Shown: positions 1 to 13,194 of the stretch, piece after piece
Position numbering within the stretch: position 1 is the first letter of the stretch
Layout: the number at the start of each line of letters is the position of its first letter
Origin: Eucalyptus grandis
Lineage: Eukaryota > Streptophyta > Magnoliopsida > Myrtales > Myrtaceae
DNA length: 64,000 bases
Assembly (NCBI RefSeq): GCF_016545825.1
Contig: NC_052612.1
Coordinates: 9,610,001 to 9,674,000 of the forward strand
Direction of reading: 5' to 3'
Made by a program: the position numbers and the translations under genes
The notes under the pieces: model-generated
Told to the model about the DNA's origin: nothing
Databases searched by the model: none
The model's input: the letters and a program-made list of their open reading frames with translations, nothing else

Positions 1-129
1 ATTTGTGTTTTCTTTTCAGTTTTTTTTAATGCAGAAAAAAGATAATAAGAGGAAAAAATAAAGAAAATAAGAAAAAGCAAACGAATGGAAATGCCCTTGA
101 CCAGCCGTTGAGATCAAGCCCTTTGTTGA

Positions 130-1060
130 GACCGACGTAATCACTTGAGGCCCTTATTTAAGAAAATAATGACACTTTATCCGTTTAAGAAAATAACTTC
201 CAGAAAATGTTTTCCGATTTTCCGTGTTGGGTGAGCGGAAAATCACTTCAACGGAAAACATTTTCCATTGACCGGAAAATTCTTCTTTGCAGCTTGGAAA
301 ATGTTTTCCTCTTTTCAAAAGAGGAAAACATTTTCCAAGCCTCGCCTCTTCTCTTCCTTCGGTTCTTGTTCTCTCTCTCTCTTGCTCTCCTTGCTGCGAA
401 GTTGGCTTCGACGACGTCCTTCTCCGAGACCAGCCTCCGCCCTCCCCGGCCGCTGCCCGCCCCGCCGGCCGGGGCGTCGCCGCCACCGCCGCGCTCCGCT
501 TCCGGCGGCTCGAAGCCGCTCGAGAGGATCCGGCTCCAAGAGGGAGCTCGCGGTGGCGCCGGAGGCTTCGCGGAGATTCTGTCTGATCCGGCGAGCTCGG
601 TGAGATCGGCTGAGCCTCAGCTCGCCCGGATCCGGCGGCGGAGCTCGCGGCTCGCCGAATCCGAGTGCGAGCTCGAGCTCTGTCGCGATTCGGCGAGCTC
701 GGGTGAGATCGGCCGAGCCTCGAGCTCGCCGGAGTGGCCACCGGTCTTGGTCGGCACTGGGCAAGCCATCTTCATGAAGGAGGCTTAAGAACGAGGAGGA
801 AGAAGGAGGAGGAAGGAGGCGACGCGGACGAAGCCGCTCGGGAGGAATCGGGAGGAAGAAGGAGGAGGAAGGAGGAAGGAAAAAAATAATAATAAAAATA
901 AAAATTTCTATTTTAAAAATATAAATAATTAAAAAATCATTTTTAAAAAATATAAATAAAATAAATAAATTTTTTGGTCAATTAAAAATATTAAAATTCA
1001 ATTTTTGATAATTTTTTTCAGGAAAATGTTTAAAATGGAAAATATTTTCCACTTCAAATT
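130..1060. repeat. Dispersed repeat with GGAAAATGTTTTCC motifs and GC-rich core
   Basis: The edges (about 140-340 and 1018-1055) carry repeated direct and inverted versions of GGAAAATGTTTTCC. The middle (about 400-880) is very GC-rich and purine-rich. Reading frames through the core are low-complexity and lack a recognisable domain, so I do not call a gene. The left edge text resembles 33.4-33.56 kb, which suggests a dispersed non-autonomous element. I cannot fix exact ends or a target duplication. Confidence 0.5.
292..340. repeat. Perfect 24-bp-arm palindrome
   Basis: Arms 292-315 and 317-340 are exact reverse complements separated by one base (C at 316). The arms begin GCTTGGAAAATG. Such a structure would form a strong hairpin or cruciform. 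It lies within the left edge of the dispersed repeat. Confidence 0.95.
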
Positions 1061-3344
1061 ATTTTGACAAATAAGTATTTCAGACTCTAATTTGGAATTT
1101 TCCTTAACTTACATTAGTTTGAGAAATTAATAGGTTGACCATCTTATTACGTTCACTATCATACACCTTCGTCGTTGGACGGGTTCAGATACAGAATTAT
1201 CCATGAGAACACGTGTCGCAAATCCAACAGTAAACCGAACCCAATAAATTGTCCAATTTTTAATCAGAAATTGTTGCTGATTATAAGGATACCTGCCTGT
1301 ATATCGCTTTTTCTAGGCGTTACAAGCAATCGAGCAAAATGCCTTTCGAAAATGTAAAATCTTTCGCGGGACGATGGCGCCTATGATCTTGTGGTAGAGA
1401 GAATTTGTGTTGAAATGGCGTAGGAAACATACCAATACTCCAAAAGTGATTTATGTAAGTGAGGATAACGGGTATGCCCAGAAGCATGATGGCTTGAGTT
1501 GTCATTTGAAAATAGTTCAAGTGCTTAGATGCAAAAAATGAGGAAAAACACTCGCAGTTTATTTCAAAATAAAGCTCTGTCGATTGTTTTATCTTTTGTT
1601 ACTGAGGACCCGATCGGCTTGCGAATATCTTTTCCGACTTTCACTTCATTATAAATAAAATCTAAAAAAGTCTTTCAGGTTAGTATGCGAACACAACAGA
1701 GATACAGTAAATTCAGCTGACTAAAAGCGTCTTCTATACACAATTCGTTATCGAAAAAAGTTGCTGCGAATCAGCTGCAAGAACGATAATCCAATGGATA
1801 AATGTCCTATGATGTCCATCATATAAGACACAAAAAGCAGATACAAGAATCCGACTCAAGAACAGACAATCACAACACTTTCCGTTCGTCCTGCGAGGTC
1901 TCCACAGGGCACACAAGGGCTGTCCGATGGCAACAGAAACAGACACGTGAACTCAACTACTTTTGCATCCACGGCCTGAGTCGACAATGAACGTGTGGGC
2001 GAGCGAGTTTCATTAAAGAACATGCGCCTCGAACATTCTCAGACTGCACCCACCTACCACCAACAGCTTGCCGCGCTATGAGTTCCACATCGGTTTGAAA
2101 CCCAGAGCGCACAAAAGCAGTCGTTAACCACTCTCGAGCTTAACCACCGGGGTCTACCAGAGAGAGGAAAACAGATCTGTGCCCATTTAACAAACGTTAA
2201 GTAAAGTGACTTTTTCCTCTTTTCCTTGTAAAAACGAAACATAGATCTAAGTTTCTAAATGCAGTACAACTACTGTTATCGGTTGAAATTTAAGGTAATC
2301 AGTTAATCGTACAGAGTGCGAAGCTCTTGAAAAATTTGCTACCACATTCTACGCTTTAAACACTGAAACCAACATCACAATGCTAATCTAGAACGGAACT
2401 CAATATCTCAGTAACTTAAAACAAGAATAGAACTCAATATCTCAGTAGCATAAACAAAGAGGCTCAAAAGGAAATAGCCTCCGCACGAAGTTCCATGTCA
2501 CATCCCCCACCTCACTTGAGCCATCAATCGATAATTTAAATTCCATAGAAAAAGTGATACCTTGTTCGGCGACAAGTTTTTACACAAGAAATCATACTGC
2601 ATTCACAGTTTTCATATACTTCACAGCGGACAAAATTGAATCTCACATAAAATAAGTACAGATTATTCTCTGCAACGATGTACAGGATATCCCTGTGCTA
2701 TACAGAAATGTATACTGAATGAAAATGCTACAATAACTTCACTAGCTAGACTGGGTCCTTCTCTATTCTACATATATTTATACCCTGCCTATACATTAAA
2801 GTGTGATTTTCTTTTCCCACCTCATCTTATACATGAATTGCAATAGAAGCAATAAAAGCACTAACCTGAGCTTCAGTTGAAACTGTAAATTTGACTAATC
2901 ACAGAGAGGAGCAGCCAAATGCAGGAAGAGCTTCAAAAAAAGAGGTAGACGAAAGCCTACCCCATATTGTCATTTATGACGTGCCTAACTATGTCTAGCT
3001 GGCATCAATTATGATTTCCCCCTCATACCACAGTGAAGAAGCCCAGAGGATGGCAAAGCAACAGAAACTGCCAAGCAACTAATATTCGTACAATTTGGTG
3101 GGAAGAATTTCGCGATTAGTTAATTCTTTATGGCGACGAGGACTATGGTCAGATCCCACATTTCAGTATTGCCATCCCACCATCCCTTTCATCTTCGGCT
3201 GTCTTGGCTATAACTGTGGCTTCAGTGTCACCATCATGCATCTGCACTCAATAAGATTGCACCTGCACCATCCACTTCCCATTGAACCAACTATTTGCAA
3301 ATAGAAGGTGAGGGTTCCTTCCCTCTAAGCATATATATGTCAAC
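1061..3344. other. 3' flank of the COL gene, no gene seen
   Basis: There are only short open frames without recognisable domains. A short direct repeat (GAACTCAATATCTCAGTA type) occurs twice near 2395-2450. Part of this stretch should be the 3' UTR of the minus-strand COL gene; I could not place its polyadenylation site. Confidence 0.5.
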
Positions 3345-6300
3345 TCAGTAGCTTCTGGTTTGGCTCAATGGGTCATAGTCATAAGCATCACCAGCCTTGA
3401 CAAAGCGGCCCTTCACTCGCCTTCGCACATCAGCTCTTGCTTTACGAGAGGCATATCTCACCTTCTTGTCAAACCTACACACAAGATACAAATGGAGATT
3501 AATAAAAATAAATCGAGGTACAAAACAAACAACTCCCCCCCGCTTAGTGGAGGTGGTTTTTCTTTTTTCTTTTTTTTTTGGTTGGGGGAGTAATTAAACA
3601 AAACTACCCTTAGCAAATGCAGACACATGAAACACATGTCTGCATTAAGTAGTTGTTGATTACAAGGTTCTTGTAAATGCACATAAATGCTTAATTTTCA
3701 TGGAGCTTGCAGACCAGGCAGGGAAAAGGAGTTGGATGGGCAATGAAGCATATGTACAGCACTTTACATGTGAAGCTTCCACTACTATGGATGCACATAA
3801 CAAGCAAACAGAGTTGTAGATCCATGTAAAAGATGATCATATCAACCAATTTTACTCTGAAATGATGGAATACGAGTCAGTTACTTTGCTTAAGAGTGTC
3901 AAAGGGAGCCATCATTACCCATTTCTAGTATCTTTGGCCAAGAAAACACTACTTTTACTTTGCTAAAGTAGTGTCACAGTAAATTCACGCATTAACTGTT
4001 GATCAATTTACTTTGCTTAAACAAAAAGCACCTCAACTAGTTATCCATCTATTTCTCAGTAACCAAAAACACATAGCAGCACACCACAAACGTCAAACAA
4101 TCATGCACCAAAGATTTCGCAGCATCAACTGCCGCTGCTCAATGACAAAAGTTGGTGTGCTTGATTGTTGACAATTGATCTTGGCAGCTCTGAACAGAGA
4201 CAAATATTGAAAGAAAATAACTATAAAATCAATAGCACAGCCTTCAATGCCTCAGATCACAAGCAAGTGCATCAAAGAGCAAGAAAGCCAAAATGGTCAC
4301 AGAGTGTACAGAAGCTTGTTTGCTGACATGAAACAAGGACACAGGCCCATATTCTTATATCAATACAATAACCTGCCAAAAATTGTTCACTCATAGCCAT
4401 ACATGGAGGGAGGGAGGGAGGGAGACATGGGACCACAGGACAGCTTATATGAGGGGGCATTGATTAAGAAAGCATAAGAATGATTAGTTATTAATAATGT
4501 ATAAGTTGGCCAAAGAGGGCTCAAATACAGCTGCATCACAAATTTATCAAATAGAACTACAAGCCCATCCAAATATGAGAAGTGCTTATTTTCTTTTACT
4601 TCTCAAGCAATAGTAATGGCACTTCAAAACAGGAATGTCACACGTCAATAAAAGTGTACGCGAGAAACATTAACATACATCGCCCCTGACTCGACTCTTT
4701 TATTCTCAAGAACCAAAGTTATGCTAGTGGACTCGGACCAGAACTGGAATCCCACTCCTAACTATTCTATTCAAAAGAATTCTAATAAAGCTCAAGAAAC
4801 ATGTCACAACACAACAGACCCACGTACAGGATCTATTTCATCATGATTACTGTGAATTGATGTAAAGAATTAAACTCATGCTTACTTGCGTGTCTTCTTC
4901 TTTTCCTTGTAACGCATCACAGCATTGCTCCTGCTTGCTGATGTGAATGAATTCTCAGGGCCAGGGGTACACCATGGAGGCTCTCCCATAAGAAGCATTG
5001 AGGAAGCCCCACAATCTTGATAATCACCAGTGTTATTCTCTCCAATATGACCGGAGAATGAGAGATTGGAATGGGGTTGTCTTGTTGAAAAACAAATAAT
5101 AGGCTCAGTTTTAGAGCTCATCATAGACTCAGCTGAGGCAACACTGCATGCAGGCTGTATTGCATGTCCAGAAGATGATCCCTGTGAAAAAATTCATGAA
5201 CATTGTTCAGCCATATGTCTACATAAAAACCTACTATGCCAGCAATACTCAAAACTAAGAAAGAATAAGAATGTAAGAGAAGTTCTACAAGCCCTGCGGT
5301 GATAGCAATGCTATTAACACCTGACAGCTAGGAAGATATAAAAACAAGAGGCAGTAGCATTGCAAAATTTGTCAGAGAAGTCCAGTGAACCCATCACCTA
5401 TTTACCACGGCTGCAACAAACTATGACCTTCACCAGCTATGAACAAAACTAAACAGGTTATACAACATTAACCCAACCACATTGCATATGAAATTCATTA
5501 GACTCCAAGGGAATTCCAAATACCACCGAATTAACCTCTCCTGAGTTTGGAAAAAGAAAATACCAGCAAAAAATTCAGCATGCCTCAACCATATAATGAT
5601 GGTAGCCAACATTTGAAGATGAATTAGAACAAGATCATTGATCCATGAGCAGACACAACCCAAGAGCATTCATATAGTAGAGTTAAAACAACTTCCAGAT
5701 GCACATACAGCCTCCAACCAACAGTGCCACCCATCTTTCAATATGGGAAAGAACTAACCTCATCCTCCTAGACATTTGACTGGGAGGGAAATCTTTCCCT
5801 GCAACACAAAAAGGGAAACACAAACAACAACAACAACAACTACCACCAACAAGCCTTGTCCCACATAATTATTAGTTATTTCCTCATTAGACAAAGGTCG
5901 TCAACTCATCAAGAGAGCAAGCCAAGAACAGTCCACCATAATTAAATCGGTACTCAACCCAGAGCCGGGATAAACAAAAGGGGACATCAAACATCAAGTT
6001 TCCATTAAATTGCAATAAAATCACACGGTGTTTGCCATATTGTCCCACCCCATGTTCTTTTCTTCATTTTTGCTTTGAAAGTATGCACTTATGTCTAATA
6101 AGCCTATGTGGTGCTATTCTTCATCTCCATGTTTCTGCTAGTCAGGAGACAACAACTTTTTTCAACATCCCACTAACTTCCCTTCTTGTATGTATCTTCT
6201 CAAACATAGTCCACTACTTCTCAAATCAATGTGAAGTGACAATCGATATTAGAAGTAGCCTGACTTTGATAACAATCTCATCCTGCTTTAATCTATAGCC

Positions 6301-9274
6301 AAAATCCTGGAGATGCTGAAACCCTTGTATTTATGGTTATATTTTAATGCTCAAAAGTGTTTACTGTATACGACAAACAAGTAAAAGAAATCAAAACTAT
6401 GTTCACAGGGATACACGGCCTCCAATATTATCAACCTAGAAAACCAATATTTTATATCATTTCATCTCAATGTGACAATGCCTAAGGACTTCTCCTGATG
6501 AGTATACAATTCATCCCAAGAAGTGCAAACTATCATAGACCTAGTAGTTATCCTTTCTGCAAAATGACCTTGGAAACGTGTCGATAGGATTCGATTACTG
6601 AAATAGCAACATAACCACACTCCACTCTTCTTCCACCAAACAGACAACAGAAAGAAAAGAGGAACAAACAGGGAAAAACACATGATGCACAATTATGTGG
6701 CAAGAGAGATTGTGTCTCTTCTATAGATCATAGGACAGATTTTGCAGCAAAATATTCGGAAAGACCAAATATTCTTCCTTTAATAACAATATACCTCAGC
6801 AACTACTGGACCCTGACAGTTGGAATCAGCAGCAGACATTTCCTTTGCTCCAAATAAGCTGTCAATCCCACCATTCTCAAACAGCAATTCTGAGTTAGTT
6901 AGGGCAACACCAAAAAGCTCATCATAATTTTCAAGATCCAAATCCACTTCATCCATGTTGAAATCCTCGTAGAAACTATCATCTTCAAAAAGCCCAGGAC
7001 TTCTTGTAATAGGAAGGCACGCCTAAATGAAGATGCATAGGAAGCTTCAGAAGTCAGTGAAGGATGTAATGCATCAATATGCACTAATAGAAAATGCATA
7101 AAAGGAGGAGCTTAATGCAAACAGTTTTAGAAAAGCTGATATCAATCCCAAAGACAAATAAAATGGTTGATTTTGGTGGTGTTCAAGGCAATGCTTCTCA
7201 CGACAGAACCCACATATCATAATATCTACCACCCTAATGGAAATGTTGCTATCAAATTATTTTCCTCTACAATAAAAGTAAGTAGTAGTACTGCTAGAGC
7301 CTCAGCACCAGGATGCCCTCTAAGAGTGGAGTTTAACAGGGGAAAAGATCAGCGCTAGAGCGGAGAACATAGATGCCCATTTTACTTCCATCACACAAGA
7401 AGGCCTCTTAAAGCAAAAGGTCAACGTTATTGGAAGCGAACAGCGCAAACCTTGTCAATGCTCATGTAGAAGTTTTAACTTTAAATCCACAACAGATTAT
7501 TTTATGGTGAAATTCATTACCACACCACGATCCAGTGATTAGACAAGCATTTGCACGCACAAAGTCAAATTAATGAGATCTGTAACACAAAATTAGAACT
7601 CACATTCACACGATACACATGTTAGAAGGATTTTACAAATGCAGTTAAATTCCCGAAAAGAAATGATGAACTGTTGATTTGCTTCATAGGCTAACAAAAT
7701 TCAGAATGATTCTTACAGATGGAAAATCCAGAAATACAGCAATAGACTTATCACTTTCATGTGACCGTTGCTAAAAATTAAGCATATGGTAGAACAGGTT
7801 TAAAAAGGTGAAAGCACTCTAGAAATAGCAGATGGAGCTACCAACACTATTTTAATTTGCATCCCATGTGAGAAGTTGAGTGAAAACTTAGGGCTTCTTT
7901 GATAGAACTGAAAATGAGACTAATAAGTTAAGAGCCGAATTTTAAGTGCTGAGAAACTTTTCAGTTCTGAAAAAGGAAAAGAGAAGTCGCTCAATAATAG
8001 CCGAAAATTGAATGTTGAATATTAGTAACTTCTCAAGCACAAAACTCTGACCTTTACTGGTAGGTATTAGTAACATAATTGCTATTATTTGTTCTTCCCA
8101 TCAAATCAACTAAGTAAACTGTTTTTTGGCAATTACTTGACAGGGTCTTCATCTTACATTGATAATAACAAACCATAAAACAAGACAGCTTCCCGAATAT
8201 TATGTTTATGGACTCAAAAGACATAACCAATGCCCTTTATGCAATGGAAAAATTACAAAGGTCCTCTCATCTATCGAAACAGCATCCTTTTTGGTTTGGG
8301 AAAGGTAGAACTAGAATATACAAGCTGACTTGGTCATGGGCTTTTCTTCAGTGAGTAACACTGAAGCATAATGAGTGCATGGCATTTAGCGAAAAAAAAA
8401 ATTCCTTCAAATAAAGGAAATGGTTTTAATCAGTCACTAAATGGTGGCAAGAACAATCAAGGAAAAGGAGGAACAATCAGAAAACAGTTTTATCTTTGAA
8501 AAATGCTTGTCAAGCAAACAGTTCTGATCTCAGGGAATCAGATACCTTTCAACCTACTTCCTTTTCACACCATCATGCACCAAATTATGTTGCAACAACC
8601 ACAGTCTGCCTTGGAAACGACTTATTGGTTACTTAATGTTCTTCGCAATGACTTTCTTCTCTCAAAGTAGATGCAGATAAAGTGAACTGGTCAGTTACCT
8701 TAGGAGTCGCCGTGCTTGCAGATGCAGCCAGCTGACCCATATTCAGAGACGCTGATTTAAGTTCCGGCAATGAAGATGACCCAACCCATGCATTTGCATT
8801 CCCAGCCTCATCATCAGCACAAACAGATACATCTTGGCTACTGCTGTCTTTTGGCAGAATGCAAGCTGCGTTTTCATTACCCTCTGCTATGCTCATCAAC
8901 CCCATTCCCTTCTCACATGCGGATTCACCTCCAGAGGGGAAGTCTAGCACAAAAGACCATATTGAAGAAAGCTCTGCTGCCGAGGGACAACCAGAATAAC
9001 AGTTTAATGTTTGCCTCTTGTGTGTTGATGCCGAGGTAGAGGCCCCATGACCGATCCAATCACAATTTTGACATAGCGAGACCCTCTCTTCCGCACATCT
9101 AACACAAGCAGGTTGTGAATTACACCTCTCACATAACAGCGTTCTTGAATGGCGCCTCGAAAGAGCGTTGGCAGAATGAACATTCCGATCACATGATAAG
9201 CACAAGCATGCAGCATCAGATCGGCAATACACCATAGACCTCTGCTCTCCACAGAACTCACATATATAACCCAT
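3345..9274 (-). CDS. COL9-like: CONSTANS-like B-box zinc finger protein (COL9/COL10 type)
   Basis: Nuclear transcription regulator of the B-box family with a C-terminal CCT domain. Members of this group act in photoperiod/light responses; the exact role here is inferred. Four coding exons join in phase: 9274-8699, 7022-6795, 5181-4886 and 3474-3345, giving 409 residues, about the usual length. The start is the ATG at 9274 ([11 protein letters not shown]). Exon 1 holds two B-boxes (residues about 5-90) with Cys/His pairs such as [29 protein letters not shown] and CQNCDWIGH. Exon 2 is acidic ([15 protein letters not shown]). Exon 3 ends and exon 4 carries the CCT domain ([20 protein letters not shown], then [14 protein letters not shown]). 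The protein ends [12 protein letters not shown], the ending I associate with COL9/COL10. All donors and acceptors are GT-AG. The upstream leader is separately described. No breaks are seen. The symbol is by family resemblance only. Confidence 0.92.
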
Positions 9275-10600
9275 TTTCAAACAGTAATTCCGAGTTGAGA
9301 CCAGAACTCAATTAAGATAATTGCAATACTTCTTCAACTCAAAACCACGATACTTGACCTCAAGATTAAACAGCGAGAAAGGCTTCTTCAATCTCCAAGA
9401 TTCCACACGGCCCCTCTTAATCCTCAGTCACACAGTTTCCTTCCTGTCATCAAGATAGAATATTAGTCACTTGGATGTAGCTTCAGGAGATCAAGCTTTG
9501 AGCCGTTGTCCAGGCCAAGTAAAGAAGAAGTAATCTCAACCAAGAAATTCTCGCGATACTATTCCCAAAGCAGTAGTTTGCTCAGCGAAAAACACACACA
9601 AGAAATGCAACAAAAAAAAAAAATGAGCTTTATAAAGATGATAGAAACCCCCAAATTTCAAGCTTAAGAGCAACAAAAACTCCAAGATGCCTTTACTTAG
9701 AAATAATGTCAAAGAGGAAAAGGGAAACTTAAAGCAACTCAAAACTGAAGAAGAGAGGTTACCCAAAGCACAAAAACTTCGTCCAAAAAGAGCTTGTAGA
9801 TTAACCAAAAATTTAATCAGATTTCTAACTTCACCAGTCAGCCTATGCAGAACTAACGAACTATTTTCCTTTTTCCCCACCAGAAAAAAAAAAAAAAAAG
9901 CATTCAACTTCACATCGAACTGTCAGCGACAAGTATCACGACCACCACACAAACCTTATCCCCCTCCCTCCCCACATCACGATCGATAAAAAACAGACTC
10001 CGAACTACACCAACAGCTCGATTCCCCCGGCGGAATTCCATCCGAACCTCCGCGATCCAATCCGCAAAAAAGCAGAGCACGGAAGAGCTCCACGCACACT
10101 CCCCAATCACCAGAGCCCCGTCCACCACCCACAGACACGAGCTCCTCTCCTCGATCAGCACCTCGCGAAGCCGATCTCGAAAGCGCCAGCAAAACCCCCA
10201 CGCCCCGAAACCGAGCCAACAAAACCCCACCCCCTCCCCCAAAACGCGACAACCAACAAAGAGCCCTCACCTCGTCGAAAGGAGACGAGATCCGCAGCCA
10301 GCTCCGGCGGACGGCCGGTCTCAGGCGGACGACGGCGGCGACGGCGGCGGCGATCGGGAAACCCTCGAGCGGAAGCGCAGCGGAGCTCCGCAGAATCTCG
10401 CTCAGCACGAAGAACAAATCCTAGAGAGAGAAAGTAGAGATAGAGAGAGAGAGGGAGAGGGAGAGAGATATGGTGTGGGCTGGGGAGTGCGTGTATGAAT
10501 GTACTGAGCAGAGCAGGAAAATGTGACATAAGACGATAAAAAGCGCGCGGAGAGAGAAAAATATATAATATTAAAGTATTATTATAATATTGTTATCTTT
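9275..10600 (-). promoter_or_regulatory. 5' leader, leader intron and promoter of the COL gene
   Basis: A GC-rich putative leader exon runs from about 10430 to 10271, ending at a GTGAGG donor. A matching acceptor at 9444/9443 opens a second leader stretch continuous with the ATG at 9274. A CT-rich microsatellite (GA on the plus strand, about 10420-10470) lies near the likely transcription start, common in plant core promoters. AT-rich TATA-like sequence sits near 10560-10570. Splice sites are inferred from consensus only. Confidence 0.5.
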
Positions 10601-12464
10601 TATTGGTCGGTATATTGTTAATAATAATCGAGCAGTGCATTTAATGTCCGTTTTGGCCCCCACCGGGCGAGTTGGAAAGGGAAAGAAAAATAATAATAAA
10701 GAATTCGGAAAAGTGGGGCAATTGCTGGTGGGCCCACGTCCTTTTCCGAAGTTAAACCAAAAGTGGCTTTTTCTGTTTTTTTCTGCCTCTTTTTCCTTCT
10801 TCTTTTTCCCCTCCTTTTTGTTTTCCTCTTTTTTTCCTTGAATATCGTTTGACCACTTGCCTTTTTAGGAGACGGGATACCCTCTTGACTGGTCTTTCCT
10901 ATTTTCCTTCTTTTTTTTTTTTTTTTGAGGTTGTTTCGTATTTAGAATAGTTTTTTGCTTTAATTTTTAGCTTTAATGATAAACCTTTTTTGGGGGAGAT
11001 TTTGAAGATTATTTTTTAAATTTTTTGCAAATTTAGTGGCTTGCACGTGAATTATATATGTTATTTTTTTTTTTTTTTTTTTGATGATGATAAACCGCCG
11101 TGACAACCTAAGGTCGACATTATAAACCTGGACGACGCTGCGGGGACCCACCTCCCACGTCACCGCAGTTAAGTCGCGCAAATGCAATCACAGTGATTCA
11201 AGCCTCCCCAACCAGAAGAGAGGGAACACCCAAACCAATGCGTCCACAACGGGTGGGTTACTTATTTTTCTTTCGTCTTCAAATTTTCGAAAAAAAAAAA
11301 ACATATATGTAGAACTAATGGGTAGAAGTTTTTTTTTTTTATAGATATTTGATTCATATTTCATAGTCAATTATGATTCATCGTGAATGATGAATCTAAT
11401 TTTGTATTTTTGGGTCACTTTTAGTTTTTGTCCTTTGGCAGACTGGAATTTTTTTGTTTTTTATGGTTGGAACGGGATTTGAAGTCGCACTCGTGCTTAG
11501 AGTTTTTGAAATTTGGGACAAATATGAATATAGACTTAGAATCCCTTGATTGCCCCCCCCCATCTTTCGAGAAAAACAAACAATATAAATAAAAGTTGTC
11601 ATTGCGTAGAAAAAACAAAATCCTAATAGAAAATCTTTCGGCAAGCCCCCAACAAATCACACTTTGTAAGCCCCACGCAATCTATTTTGACACCTGTCCT
11701 TTCTTTATTTGGATGTTAGTCGTGTACCACATGCCTTTCTTAAGCTTTTGGCGGCTAATTAATTAAGAAAATTAGAATTTAATAAAATTATTGGAGTTCG
11801 TAATCTTTATAGGAACAATCGACGACCCTAGAAATTTCTTCTTGTCCACCTCGTGTTCTCGCGAGGCAATCCTACCTTGGGAATTAAGTGTTAGTTAAGC
11901 GACCATTAGATCTGAGTCGAATAGGCAATAAGTGATTGTTTAATTTAATCTATTACGCGAAGATCTTGCTTTTTCTAGAAAAGCGTCGAGGAAGATCCTT
12001 GAGGGTAAGGAAGTCTGACTTTTCTTGATTGATGGTCCTCGATGGGTCACAATCAATGATGTCATTAGCCAAGTCGTTTTTATGAATTTTTCTTTGATGA
12101 ATTGTATTTATTGTGATTAGGAGAATTGATTCAATGAATCATGCAAGAACCCATTTACTGAACTAGATAAAGAGAGAATGATTGACCTATGGGGTTATTT
12201 GCATGTAAAGATTAACTCCCAAATGGTCCTAACTGAGTAATTTGTTTGGGGATTTGGCTAATGAATCATGACCTTCTAAATTATCAATCAATGGAACTTG
12301 AGCATGGCCCTCTTTTCAGCATAGCCTCAAGACAAACCAGGACCCTAGCTGATTCAATGAGGACCTGAGGAGTGATCACTTTGATAAAATGGGTTGGGAC
12401 AAATATTGACTACCAACAAGGATCGTCCGTTGCCATCCCATTGGTGTATGAATCAAAATCAACT

Positions 12465-12880
12465 AAACTTCAAGCTTTATCAATGCAATGAAACCATCTT
12501 GGAAGAGAACCACACCCCAAAAATTTTAATCCAATTTTTTTGGAACACAAACCAATGACTCATTAGAAATATAAATAAATAAATAAAATCGAGAACTCTA
12601 TACAACCCAAGTCATAAGAGATAGAGTAATGCAACTGACCTTGATGTAATGATGAAAAAGAGAATCGTGACCAATTAAACATCAGGTTTTATCGATGTAA
12701 TGAAACTAAATCGGAAGATAACGCCATCCTAAAATTTTCCTCCAATGTTATCGGAACACAAATCCAACCACTCATGAGAAATATAAAAATAAATAAATGA
12801 ACAAATACAAGTGAGCGAGAATTCAACCCAACCCAAATGATAAAAGAGGGAGAATAATGCAAAATGACCATGAAACCGGA
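12465..12880 (+). repeat. Direct duplication of about 0.2 kb
   Basis: About 12465-12650 and 12675-12880 are diverged direct copies, offset by about 212-226 bp. Shared stretches include a TTTATC(A/G)ATG(C/T)AATGAAAC core and later AATAAATAAAT runs. No coding potential is visible. Confidence 0.7.
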
Positions 12881-13120
12881 GGAGCCCAAAAAAATCCCTC
12901 CAAATTGGCAAAAGGCGAGTGGAGGCAGGAAGGGGCGGGAAAAAGGCCGACAGCGACGGCCTCCCCTCCTCCACCTCGGGTCGGCATCATCGGACCACCC
13001 GGGGGGAGGGGCGAGCGAGCGTGGGGCCCGGGCCGAAGATCCGAAAGATCGCGGAAAGCGCAGCGACGCGTGGCCCTCCCAATGGGCGCCGGGCAGCGCG
13101 TTTCCGTACTCGGAAGTCAT

Positions 13121-13143
13121 TATAGAGAGAGAGAGAGAGAGAG
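13121..13143 (+). repeat. GA microsatellite
   Basis: An uninterrupted AG/GA dinucleotide run directly upstream of the text GGGATGTCGATCG. Confidence 0.9.
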
Positions 13144-13194
13144 GGATGTCGATCGCTTTATAATTCTCCCACCACATCGGATAAAGAGCACTCT

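Noticed and set aside
154..788. Long overlapping frames on both strands in the GC-rich block
   Set aside because: Low-complexity Ser/Arg/Pro text in several frames at once, no domain, and located inside a repeat.
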